Shown: positions 1 to 7,001, numbered from the stretch's first letter. The stretch is 9,852 nt of DNA from Synechococcales cyanobacterium PMM_0003 (GCA_949128015.1 CASBRC010000062.1:1-9852); one strand, 5' to 3'. Made by a program: numbers and translations. Notes: generated by a model not told the origin, from the sequence alone.

Positions 1-23
1 CAGGCGTTCGCCATTTCTTACAT

Positions 24-69
24 TAAAAAAATGTAGGGGCAATTCATGAATTGCCCCTACATTTTTTTA
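24..69. terminator. 46-bp perfect palindrome, likely terminator of the hybrid kinase gene and copy 1 of a repeat
   Basis: The sequence is perfectly self-complementary from 24 to 69, centred between 46 and 47. The half-site GTAGGGGCAATTCA is flanked by a run of A on the left and a run of T on the right. Read on either strand it gives a GC-rich stem followed by a U-rich tract, so it can act as a bidirectional intrinsic terminator. It starts 17 nt after the kinase stop codon on the minus strand. The central 28 bp (33-60) recur exactly at 7806-7833, so it is also a dispersed repeat and not only a local terminator. Confidence 0.8.
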
Positions 70-85
70 TGCAAGCGAATCGTTT

Positions 86-3070
86 TTATTGGTCGGCAAT
101 TAATAAAAAGCGAATATGTTCCATATTCTGCTCAGCACGGAGAGCTTGTACTTGTCCCGCTAGCTTCGTACTAGCGATAATCACATTGGGCTGAAAAGCG
201 ATCGCATTAGCCCGCAAATCATCTTGAGGAGAGATTTTAGAAGGTAGGAAACCTTGATTCTGTAACATTTCCATTAATAAATCGATAGAACCAAAGTTGT
301 CATCAACTACCAAAATCTTTTTGCCAGTAGTAGCCTTACTAGATAGCAGGATTTCCACCTCTGCCATTAATAAAACCATGTCTAGAGGCTTAGTCACATA
401 GCTATCGATGCCTAAATGGCGACCTTTATTTTTGTCATCTAATACAGAGACAATAATAATAGGAATATCTAGTGTCGCAGGATCAGACTTAAGAATCGCC
501 GCCACATCGTAACCACTGATACCCTCCATAATAATATCAAGAGTAATCAAATCGGGACGACTTTCACGTACTTTTGCGATCGCTTCTTGTCCATTTTCAG
601 CCTCACGCACAACATATCCTTTAGCCTCTAACTCCTGTTTGAGTAAGTTGCGAATACTTGCGTCGTCATCAACTACAAGAATATTTTTGGGTAAATCAAG
701 CGCAGTTTGACCGTCAGATTGCAATAGTTTTTCTGAAACTACTCTCTTCTTGAGTTGCTCAATGAGAATGTCAAAATTAATCGCAGGAATCTGATCACTC
801 TCGACACTAATCGGAAGTGTAAAAGAAAAAGTACTCCCCTTACCAACTTCACTCTCTACCCAAATCTTCCCACCGTGATAAGCGACAATCTCTTTGGAAA
901 TGGGCAATCCCAGCCCTGTCCCCTGAGGCTTATCAGTGAGAGTATCACCAACTTGTTTAAACTTTTCAAATACCTTAGGCTGATCGGCTTCAGAAATACC
1001 GACACCCTGATCGATGACACTAATAATAAGTGATTGATCGTCTTGCGTAACCCGACAAGTTACACTACCTCTGTCTGTAAACTTCACCGCATTAGAAATA
1101 AGATTAATTACAACTTGGATGAGGCGATCCTTATCACCATTCACATCTGGCAAATCAGATTTAATTTCTCGGACTGGTGTTAAACCTTTTTGCTCAAAGA
1201 GTGCGGAAGTTGCCGAAAAAGCTCGATCAATTACTTCTGAAATCGCCAAAGGCTGCATATTCCATTGCATTTTACCAGCTTCTATCTTAGCAACATCGAG
1301 AACTTCATTAATCAGCTTAGTGAGTCTTGTTCCCTCAGATACAATTATTTTAATATTTTCCGTAACTTGGCGAATACTGCGATTCACCTTCTTATCATCA
1401 GTCTGGACAAGCGGAAATATTGATTCTTCTAGCTTTTTCTGAATTAATTTTGCAAATCCTAATACAGAAGTAAGCGGTGTTCGTAATTCATGGGACACCG
1501 TGGATATAAAGTCTGTCTTCATGCGATCTACTTCTTTCTCAGCAGTGATATCACGAATTAAAATCACCGTATCCAAATAATTTGCTTCTAATAGAATTCC
1601 TTCTGAGGTTTTTGATTCGCTAAAGATTGAAGTTGCGACCGCTTTACCAATGCGGCGTTCGGGCAGAGAAAACTCTTCACTAAAGACTTGCTTGGGATTC
1701 TCTCTGGTACTTGTAACGAGATTAGTGATTTCCTCATCCTTAAATATTTCCCTATAACTTTTAGCCATAGAGATCGCCTTACTACTAACGCCAATCATAC
1801 CCGCCAGAGCTGGATTAAACTGGGTAACCTGATCTTTGCTATTGACTACCACCAATCCATCCACCATATTGTCAATAATCGCTTTGATCTCACTGGTGCG
1901 TTGCTCAACTTTCTGCTCTAGAGTCCGACTGTAATCAGCTAACTGATCTCCTGACGCTCTGAGTTGTGATGTCATTTGATTAAATGCGATCGCTAAAATT
2001 CCAATTTCATCATCGGTTAATACAGGCGCTTGCGAATCAAGATTTCCGCCAGAAACTTGGTTAGCAGCATCTGCGATCGCTAAAATTGGTTGAGAAATTC
2101 TTCTGGCAATCAAGTACACCGCAGTTAGTAAAATACCTGCGGAGCTTAATCCAATCAGCAAGATATCACGGGCAAGGCGATCGGCTGGTTCAAAAGCTTC
2201 AGCCTGCGATATTTCTGCAAGTAGGGCAAGATTGAGATTGTCAATCCAAATATAACTGCCTAGGACAGGCGTACTTTTATAGTTGTTATAAAGCCCTTCA
2301 CCATCTTTTCCTAAAGCAGCAGCCGCAATACCGTCACTTTTGATGTCCTTAGCGAGTTCTTCGTTATCCGTGCCTGTTCCTGAAATTAGGACATTTCTGG
2401 TGCTTAATCTTCCGACTAAGTAGGTTTCGCCGCTAGCGCCAAGCCCTGTCCGCTCGCGAATAATATCATCAACCCCTTGCAGATCGAGATCAACTGCGAC
2501 TACCCCAATGCGATCGCCTGATTTATTAGTCAAAGGAGCCGCAAAAGTCATGGCAGCCTTACCTGAGATTGGCGAAATATAAAAGTTAGGGACGATAATC
2601 CGTGATTGGTCGCGTGTAAAGTAAGTAGTCGTATTTCCGAGCGGTTGGTATTTGCCTTCTTTTTGTTTATCAGTGGAGACGATCGTAATCCCATTATTTG
2701 TGAGAATCGAAATCTGGCGGATATTTGGTTTTACGGAGGATACATTCACCATAAATCTTTGCATCGAGTCAACAGATGCTTTAAATTCTGGCGATTCGCG
2801 ATCTTTAGTAAAAGCAATTTCAGAATTGATGATCAAATCTGGCAACTGCGTCATCAAAATCACATCTCGGCGTTGATTATCAACCCATTGATTGACCTGA
2901 GATTCTTTTAGCGACGTTGCTACATCTAATCGATCGATCACTGACTTTCTAAGTGCATCACGACTGCGCGTATTAGCACTCACCGCAACGACTAAAACCG
3001 TAACAATCGACAAAAGAGAAAAATAGGCTACAAGTTGCAGTAGCAAGCGTTTCTTAAATAGGTTGAGCAT
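86..3070 (-). CDS. Membrane-bound hybrid histidine kinase (dCache-HAMP-PAS-HisKA-HATPase-REC-degenerate REC)
   Basis: This 994-residue sensor kinase senses through a periplasmic domain and passes phosphate from His to Asp. Visible domains in order: membrane helix (about 9-31); dCache-like extracytoplasmic region (about 35-300); second membrane helix (303-322); HAMP (about 320-372); short coiled coil into a PAS domain (about 393-508); HisKA with phospho-acceptor H527 in the motif [11 protein letters not shown]; and HATPase with N660, the G1 motif around D687/G689/G691 and the G2 motif GTGLGL at 717-722. The first receiver (796-908) has acidic residues 801-803, acceptor D845, S875 and K894. The second receiver-like segment starts at 917. 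It keeps D923/D924 but has S967 at the acceptor position, and it ends before the conserved Lys. The gene lies 38 nt downstream of a solute-binding protein gene on the same strand with no hairpin between, so co-transcription is likely. The ligand and output partner cannot be read from the sequence. Confidence 0.95.
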   Translation of the reverse strand: MLNLFKKRLLLQLVAYFSLLSIVTVLVVAVSANTRSRDALRKSVIDRLDVATSLKESQVNQWVDNQRRDVILMTQLPDLIINSEIAFTKDRESPEFKASVDSMQRFMVNVSSVKPNIRQISILTNNGITIVSTDKQKEGKYQPLGNTTTYFTRDQSRIIVPNFYISPISGKAAMTFAAPLTNKSGDRIGVVAVDLDLQGVDDIIRERTGLGASGETYLVGRLSTRNVLISGTGTDNEELAKDIKSDGIAAAALGKDGEGLYNNYKSTPVLGSYIWIDNLNLALLAEISQAEAFEPADRLARDILLIGLSSAGILLTAVYLIARRISQPILAIADAANQVSGGNLDSQAPVLTDDEIGILAIAFNQMTSQLRASGDQLADYSRTLEQKVEQRTSEIKAIIDNMVDGLVVVNSKDQVTQFNPALAGMIGVSSKAISMAKSYREIFKDEEITNLVTSTRENPKQVFSEEFSLPERRIGKAVATSIFSESKTSEGILLEANYLDTVILIRDITAEKEVDRMKTDFISTVSHELRTPLTSVLGFAKLIQKKLEESIFPLVQTDDKKVNRSIRQVTENIKIIVSEGTRLTKLINEVLDVAKIEAGKMQWNMQPLAISEVIDRAFSATSALFEQKGLTPVREIKSDLPDVNGDKDRLIQVVINLISNAVKFTDRGSVTCRVTQDDQSLIISVIDQGVGISEADQPKVFEKFKQVGDTLTDKPQGTGLGLPISKEIVAYHGGKIWVESEVGKGSTFSFTLPISVESDQIPAINFDILIEQLKKRVVSEKLLQSDGQTALDLPKNILVVDDDASIRNLLKQELEAKGYVVREAENGQEAIAKVRESRPDLITLDIIMEGISGYDVAAILKSDPATLDIPIIIVSVLDDKNKGRHLGIDSYVTKPLDMVLLMAEVEILLSSKATTGKKILVVDDNFGSIDLLMEMLQNQGFLPSKISPQDDLRANAIAFQPNVIIASTKLAGQVQALRAEQNMEHIRFLLIADQ

Positions 3071-3108
3071 CTTAATATTCTCACTTTACTAACGAAATCA
3101 TACTTGGG

Positions 3109-4512
3109 TTATTTCCATTGAGTAAAAATACTCTTGATCTGTGCGATCGCATTATCTGTAGCTTGCTCAGGTGTAGCCGTATCCTGAGCCACTGACTTGA
3201 TCGCTTTTCCCCATATCTGTTGCGCTCCTACTTCTGAATAGGCGGGGTTCTGAGCTGTATAAAAAGATCTTGTATTTTGAAATTGCTTGGTTGCGGTCAA
3301 AATATGTGGGTCTTGAGAATCTTTGTAGTAAGGGGCTTCTAATAATTTTGGCATCGTCGGGAAATACCTTCCGCCCGCACCTTTCAAATATGTAAGCAGA
3401 TTGTTGGGTTGGATAATGTGTGACAAAAGACTTTTAGCGAGAACTTGTCTTGCTTTGTCTTTAGGAGAGTCTCTAGATTCAGCGCTAGAGTCGGCAAATA
3501 TTACAGCCTGTTTCACCGCAACTAAATAGTTAAGAGGCTGATCATTAGGATCAAGCGGCCATTCCCTTGTAACTAATTTTTTGGTGTAAACTTCTGGATC
3601 AAACTGCTGGGAAGCAGGAATAGACAAACCTGGGTTGGTTGTCATCAATAAATTGCGGCTTAGAAATACCTGATTATTATCAGCATCACTCCATCGCACA
3701 GCATTAGGCGGCACATGTTTACTCTTATAGAAGCCCGCATATTTTGTCAATGCAGAAATGATACCTTGACGATTTTGGAGATTCTCAGCTTTCAATTGCC
3801 CATTCTCGTCTAGAAGCTCTACTCCATAAGCAGTGAGGAACTGCTCAAACATAAAGATGGTATCCGTAGCTTCGGTAGACATTGGTAGACCGATGCCATA
3901 AATGTCTTTCTTACCCCTGTTATTAGTACGATCCTGAGCCATTTCCCAAAAGCTCCAAAAGCTATCCCAATCCTTAGGAATATTGGTGTCACTTAGCCCT
4001 ACATCCGCAAGTAGATCTCGCCAATAATGCAAACCAGCAGATAGTTGGGCGATCGGTACAGCATAATAAGCAGGCTTAGGGTTTTCACTATTTTTATAGG
4101 TAACAGCTTTGAGAGCAATCGGGCTAAATAAGCCTTTGACTGGCTCTACAACATCAGAAACATCGACTAATTTATTTTGCCAAGCTAATCGAGGATAGAG
4201 AGAAAACTCGGCAGTATTACTAAATAAAATATCGGGCGGGTTGCCATTATTAAGAGCATTTTCAGCATCACGGTTGATGGAGCCATCATTATAAAAAGTG
4301 ATTTCCACCTTAGTATTATTCTTTTTTTCCCACTCGGCGACAATTTGCGAAAGGGCTTCTGTTTCCGCAGGATAGAAACTTTGAATCCACCAAACCCGAA
4401 ACTTGGAATTTTTTTCAGGTTTACGATAATTTAAGGTCGTGGAATTGCTACAGGCTGCTAACCCCAAGCCTGCTACAGATAGAGATAACCGATTAAACTG
4501 ACGACGACGCAT
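3109..4512 (-). CDS. Tat-exported lipoprotein, family 1 extracellular solute-binding protein (UgpB/MalE-like)
   Basis: This 467-residue protein is a periplasmic binding protein of the kind that serves carbohydrate ABC importers. The N-terminus has a twin-arginine motif (RRRQF, residues 2-6), a hydrophobic stretch, and a lipobox LAAC with C21 as the predicted lipidated cysteine. The mature part begins with a typical first lobe (FRVWWIQSFYPAE, about 38-50) and the family segment NGNPPDILFS (about 89-98). The length is normal for the family. No permease or ATPase gene is nearby. The next gene downstream, after 38 nt, is the hybrid histidine kinase, which suggests a sensory role or a shared transporter encoded elsewhere. 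The terminator at 4555-4588 lies just upstream, so this is probably the first gene of its unit. No clear Shine-Dalgarno precedes the ATG. The substrate is unknown; a sugar is the family default, not something seen here. Confidence 0.9.
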   Translation of the reverse strand: MRRRQFNRLSLSVAGLGLAACSNSTTLNYRKPEKNSKFRVWWIQSFYPAETEALSQIVAEWEKKNNTKVEITFYNDGSINRDAENALNNGNPPDILFSNTAEFSLYPRLAWQNKLVDVSDVVEPVKGLFSPIALKAVTYKNSENPKPAYYAVPIAQLSAGLHYWRDLLADVGLSDTNIPKDWDSFWSFWEMAQDRTNNRGKKDIYGIGLPMSTEATDTIFMFEQFLTAYGVELLDENGQLKAENLQNRQGIISALTKYAGFYKSKHVPPNAVRWSDADNNQVFLSRNLLMTTNPGLSIPASQQFDPEVYTKKLVTREWPLDPNDQPLNYLVAVKQAVIFADSSAESRDSPKDKARQVLAKSLLSHIIQPNNLLTYLKGAGGRYFPTMPKLLEAPYYKDSQDPHILTATKQFQNTRSFYTAQNPAYSEVGAQQIWGKAIKSVAQDTATPEQATDNAIAQIKSIFTQWK

Positions 4513-4554
4513 AGATTTTTATGATTATGAAATAAATAATGCGTAATTCCTAAT

Positions 4555-4588
4555 AAAAAAGAGCCTGCAAATGCAGGCTCTTTTTTTT
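4555..4588. terminator. Bidirectional intrinsic terminator after the prolyl isomerase gene
   Basis: The inverted repeat GAGCCTGCA / TGCAGGCTC (4561-4569 and 4572-4580) is flanked by six A on the left and eight T on the right. The stop codon of the minus-strand prolyl isomerase gene lies 6 nt away, so on that strand the hairpin is followed by a U tract. It separates that gene from the binding protein/kinase unit. Confidence 0.85.
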
Positions 4589-4594
4589 AGATGA

Positions 4595-5365
4595 CTAAGC
4601 AGGTTGCTTAAGATTTTCCTCACCTTTGGTGATCGTGATCGATTCGATGAGATCGCCAACTTGAATTTTTTCGACCAACTCCAGCCCTTCGGTTACATAG
4701 CCAAATACAGCATAGGAGCCATCGAGAAAGTAAATATCATCGAGAGCAAGATAAAACTGACAAGATGCCGAGTTAGGAGACTGCGATCGCGCCATTGCGA
4801 TCGCACCTTTATTGTGACGTAACTTAGGTTTTTGAGTAGGCGCTAAAATTTCGCCATAAACAGGTTGTTTTGCGCCATCGGGTAAAATTTCGAGAGGGAT
4901 ATAACGAGGCTGTGATGTAACTGGATCGGTAAAGTTACCAGTGCCATTACCGAGAGGATCGCCGCCCTGTGCGACAAATGGTGTTGGCTCATTGACTACA
5001 CGATGGAAGGTCAAGCCGTTGTAAAGTCCTCGTTTGACTAGATCAGCAAAATTCCCAGCCGTGAGTGGGGCATTGTCACCATCAAGCTCAATTTTAACTA
5101 TTCCAGATTTTAGTTTTAATTCAACCGTGGCGGTTCCTTTAAGCTGTGCATATTTAGCAAGCGCCGCATCCAGAGAGGCTTCAGGGCTAGGGCTAGATTT
5201 GGGCGATGCAGAAGTAGCCGTCGGCGCAGGAGATTTACTACTAGCCGTCGGTGATGCGTTTGCCGATGCAGTCGGTGTCGCACTTGCAGAAACATTACCG
5301 CCATTACTACAACTAGTCAGTAAGACGCTTACGGCTAAAAAACAACTAAGAATCCAACGAAACAT
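4595..5365 (-). CDS. Lipoprotein cyclophilin-type peptidyl-prolyl cis-trans isomerase
   Basis: This 256-residue protein should catalyse cis-trans isomerisation of Xaa-Pro bonds in envelope proteins. It has a signal peptide with lipobox LTSC (C19), then a low-complexity Ala/Ser/Thr/Pro linker (about 25-65), then a cyclophilin domain (about 78-247). Recognisable motifs are GLTFHRVV (117-124), FVAQGGDP (130-137) and GAIAMARS...SASCQFYLAL (188-208). By comparison with cyclophilin A, R122, F130 and Q133 match the catalytic Arg, Phe and Gln. The loop between Arg and Phe is three residues longer (NEPTP). The start is supported by AAGGG at 5372-5376, about six bases before the ATG, one of the few good ribosome binding sites in the window. 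A terminator follows at 4555-4588. The partner proteins are unknown; a lipid-anchored chaperone role outside the cytoplasm is inferred. Confidence 0.93.
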   Translation of the reverse strand: MFRWILSCFLAVSVLLTSCSNGGNVSASATPTASANASPTASSKSPAPTATSASPKSSPSPEASLDAALAKYAQLKGTATVELKLKSGIVKIELDGDNAPLTAGNFADLVKRGLYNGLTFHRVVNEPTPFVAQGGDPLGNGTGNFTDPVTSQPRYIPLEILPDGAKQPVYGEILAPTQKPKLRHNKGAIAMARSQSPNSASCQFYLALDDIYFLDGSYAVFGYVTEGLELVEKIQVGDLIESITITKGEENLKQPA

Positions 5366-5403
5366 GTTTCACCCTTGATAATTTATAACTTTAATAAATT
5401 TTA

Positions 5404-5440
5404 TAGATTAGATGTGGCGCGGAGCGCCGCATCTAATCTA
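5404..5440. terminator. Hairpin directly after ycf4
   Basis: An 11-bp outer stem (TAGATTAGATG at 5404-5414 with its complement at 5430-5440) encloses a GC-rich inner stem, GGCGC (5416-5420) with GCGCC (5424-5428), and a GGA loop. T5415 faces G5429, which is a wobble on the plus strand but an A/C mismatch on the minus strand. It begins 2 nt after the ycf4 stop codon and is followed on the minus strand by AT-rich sequence rather than a clean U run. It is a likely 3' end stabiliser or weak terminator. The inner part shares TGTGGCGC with the 9498-9552 hairpin. Confidence 0.65.
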
Positions 5441-5442
5441 TT

Positions 5443-6000
5443 TTATAGCCCTTCCAATGGCACTGCCAAAAACTTGGCAATTTCGGCCGCCCGATCTTCG
5501 AGTACGGTCAAATCGATCGGTTGCCCAACCTCCGATAGCGGTAGATCGCCTTTGCCCTTTACACGTAAATATAAGGCTCTTTTAGGACTCAGCCCATTGC
5601 GAATTTCAACTCGTACCACTTGCACATCAGCGATCTTGTAAGTAAATTCGATATTTTTGCTCTTAGTACGACCGCGCCGAAAAAGTGTCACCTTGCCAGT
5701 ATTGCGATCGAACTCGTTGTAGCCGCTACCATAATCGATCAGCATTACATATAGCAGGTATAGCTCTAGCAAAGTACCAGCTATTCCATAGAAGGAGAGC
5801 GCCAAACCTTGCGGCACAAATTCTAGTTGTAGGGGATCAGGAAATGGTAGCAAATTAATCTTTAAAAAACTGGACAGCCCTGCTAGCAAGAAGCCCGACG
5901 CACCTATGGCAACAATAACCGCAAAGCAATAGTTACTAAAGCGCCGTGACCCGACAATGTCATATCGCAGAACATTGGATTGAGATTTTGTAGTTACCAT
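5443..6000 (-). CDS. ycf4: Photosystem I assembly protein Ycf4
   Basis: Ycf4 is a thylakoid membrane protein that helps assemble photosystem I; in cyanobacteria it is helpful but generally not essential. The 185-residue length is normal for the family. Conserved features are the N-terminal GSRRFSNY (17-24), two membrane helices (about 24-46 and 65-88) joined by a loop with NLLPF (49-53), the segment PQGLALSFYG (63-72), GGYNEFD-like GSGYNEFD (91-98), PKRALYLRVKGK (139-150) and the characteristic C-terminus VPLEGL. The gene starts with ATG and has no Shine-Dalgarno, which is common in cyanobacteria. A promoter candidate lies at 6044-6073, and a hairpin follows the stop codon. It seems to be a single-gene unit, with the prolyl isomerase gene downstream on the same strand behind the hairpin. 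Confidence 0.97.
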   Translation of the reverse strand: MVTTKSQSNVLRYDIVGSRRFSNYCFAVIVAIGASGFLLAGLSSFLKINLLPFPDPLQLEFVPQGLALSFYGIAGTLLELYLLYVMLIDYGSGYNEFDRNTGKVTLFRRGRTKSKNIEFTYKIADVQVVRVEIRNGLSPKRALYLRVKGKGDLPLSEVGQPIDLTVLEDRAAEIAKFLAVPLEGL

Positions 6001-6043
6001 CGGTTGAAATAATATTAAAAAATTACTGCGTAGGAAAGAACAG

Positions 6044-6073
6044 TATATAGCGGCTTGCAGTCTCTAGCATCAA
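6044..6073 (-). promoter_or_regulatory. Candidate sigma70-type promoter of ycf4
   Basis: Read on the minus strand, TTGATG (6068-6073) and TATATA (6044-6049) are separated by 18 nt. TATACT, a closer match to the -10 consensus, overlaps it at 6042-6047 with a 20-nt spacing. Transcription would start about 35 nt before the ycf4 ATG. This is by eye only; no start-site data are available. Confidence 0.4.
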
Positions 6074-6085
6074 CAATTCTCATCA

Positions 6086-6142
6086 CAAAATCCAAAAAGC
6101 TGTAGCGCATGCTGGGCGTGCGCTACAGCTTTTTGGATTTTG
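6086..6142. repeat. Long intergenic hairpin, family A copy 1
   Basis: The left arm 6086-6109 is perfectly complementary to 6119-6142 (24 bp). Inside are a T6110/G6118 wobble, two further GC pairs and a TGG loop (6113-6115). The core 6092-6136 is 41/45 identical to 9503-9547. It lies upstream of both neighbouring divergent genes, so unlike the second copy it is not sitting at a gene end. No transposase is associated with it. Confidence 0.85.
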
Positions 6143-6400
6143 GACTATTTATTACGTCCACCTACTTAACACTGCTCAACAAGAAACTTGGGCTTTTATT
6201 TCAGCGCTTTTCTCTGAAATTAGCACTAGCTATACAATCTGAATTGCTGATACATCTAGTTTCTGGGTTGATTGCCAGAGAGATGAGTTATGATCCAAGA
6301 GATTTGCTAAGAAATGATGCGTAGAGTATCTTGATTAGACAAGTGACTCAAGACTAATTTCAATCCGTTACTTATAGTCAATTACCTCTCCAAATTAATC

Positions 6401-6946
6401 GTGAAAAAATCACTCAATTGTTCCTTGAAGCAAAGTATCCTCGCTGCGATCGCAGTTAGTTGTGTTGCGGTTGTATCAGCTTGTCAACAACCACCAGCAC
6501 CAACTGAAACTGCATCAACCCCTACAGCAACAGCAAGTCCCACCGCCACCGCATCTCCAACTCCTTTGGCATCTCCTACTGCAACACCTTCAACTACAGG
6601 TACAGCTAGTCTTGAAAAAGTCGCAGGAGAATATACAGTTGTTTTAGACCCTAAAGTTTTAGCTGATGCTGAAAAAGAAGGAGTTAAGTCTGTTACAGGC
6701 AAATGGACGATTAAACCTGAAGGTACTTTTGAAGCGACCCTCAAAGCAGTCTCGACTAAAGATGAAGTGCAAGAGATCAAGACTGCTGGCAAAATTTCAA
6801 TCAAAGATGGCAAAGTTATCTCTCAAGTCGAATCAGTTAATGGCGAGAAACCACCTCAAGCCCCTCCTGAGCAGCCATACACCTTATCCGCAGATGGCAA
6901 AGAACTCCAAGCTGATGGTCAGCCAGTAAAATTGGTCAAACAATAA
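6401..6946 (+). CDS. Hypothetical lipoprotein with Pro/Thr/Ser/Ala-rich linker
   Basis: I do not recognise this 181-residue protein. It starts at GTG and has a lysine-bearing N-terminus, a hydrophobic core (about 12-26) and a lipobox VSAC with C28, so it is predicted to be a lipid-anchored envelope protein. Residues 30-70 are a low-complexity linker made of variations on TATASPT. The C-terminal part (about 72-181) is hydrophilic and appears beta-rich, with short alternating segments such as GKWTIKPEGTFEATLK and GKISIKDGKVISQVE. That could be a small barrel or lipocalin-like fold, but this is a guess. There is no cysteine after the lipobox. No Shine-Dalgarno precedes the start. A hairpin follows the stop codon at 6955-6986, and the RibD-type gene begins 55 nt downstream on the same strand. 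The linker resembles that of the nearby lipoprotein prolyl isomerase. Confidence 0.85.
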   Translation: MKKSLNCSLKQSILAAIAVSCVAVVSACQQPPAPTETASTPTATASPTATASPTPLASPTATPSTTGTASLEKVAGEYTVVLDPKVLADAEKEGVKSVTGKWTIKPEGTFEATLKAVSTKDEVQEIKTAGKISIKDGKVISQVESVNGEKPPQAPPEQPYTLSADGKELQADGQPVKLVKQ

Positions 6947-6954
6947 TTTTTTAG

Positions 6955-6986
6955 CCCAGCAAAATCGCGATCGCGATTTTGCTGGG
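6955..6986. terminator. 32-bp perfect palindrome with HIP1 at its centre, between the lipoprotein and ribD-like genes
   Basis: Positions 6955-6986 are perfectly self-complementary, with arms starting CCCAGCAAAATCGCGA and the octamer GCGATCGC exactly at the centre (6967-6974). It begins 8 nt after the lipoprotein stop codon and ends 15 nt before the next ATG. On the plus strand it is followed only by ATTT, whereas the better T run (6947-6952) precedes it. It may therefore be an inefficient terminator in the direction of transcription, or a leader structure for the downstream gene. Confidence 0.65.
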
Positions 6987-7001
6987 ATTTACTCATGGCT
7001 T

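Larger units (their letters stand above)
6001..6400. other. 400-base stretch between divergent genes without a convincing gene
   Basis: This gap separates ycf4 (leftward) from the GTG-started lipoprotein gene (rightward). It contains the ycf4 promoter candidate (6044-6073) and the long hairpin at 6086-6142. The AT-rich remainder, 6143-6400, must hold the promoter of the lipoprotein gene. A weak candidate is TTGATT at 6331-6336 with ACTAAT at 6353-6358, 16 nt apart. A 71-codon open frame (6109-6324) begins inside the hairpin and has no recognisable family or ribosome binding site, so I do not call it a gene. Confidence 0.6.

Noticed and set aside
1..23. Possible gene edge at the left end (minus-strand ATG at 12-14)
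   Set aside because: Only four codons would be visible, which is too little to support a call. GGCGTTCGCC (3-12) is itself a short inverted repeat.
20..88. Frameshift truncating the second receiver domain of the kinase
   Set aside because: Reading all three minus-strand frames past the stop gives short peptides that end within about 40 nt and show no receiver strand 5 or Lys-Pro motif. A simple indel does not restore the domain.
5034..5378. 114-codon plus-strand open frame antisense to the prolyl isomerase
   Set aside because: It is Ala/Gly/Leu-rich because it mirrors the Ser/Ala/Pro linker codons of the real gene. The minus-strand frame has clear cyclophilin motifs.
6109..6324. 71-codon open frame on the plus strand between ycf4 and the lipoprotein gene
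   Set aside because: Its ATG lies inside the long hairpin, there is no ribosome binding site, and the leucine-rich product matches no family I know. The downstream part (SGLIAREMSYDPRDLLRNDA) looks passably protein-like, so expression data could reverse this.
6462..6647. Gln/Leu/His-rich plus-strand frame overlapping the lipoprotein linker
   Set aside because: It is an out-of-frame reading of the CAN/CCN-rich repeat codons and ends where the linker ends.
6484..6813. 109-codon minus-strand open frame antisense to the lipoprotein gene
   Set aside because: Its Val/Ala/Gly/Asp repeats are the complement of the low-complexity linker; it has no independent start signals.
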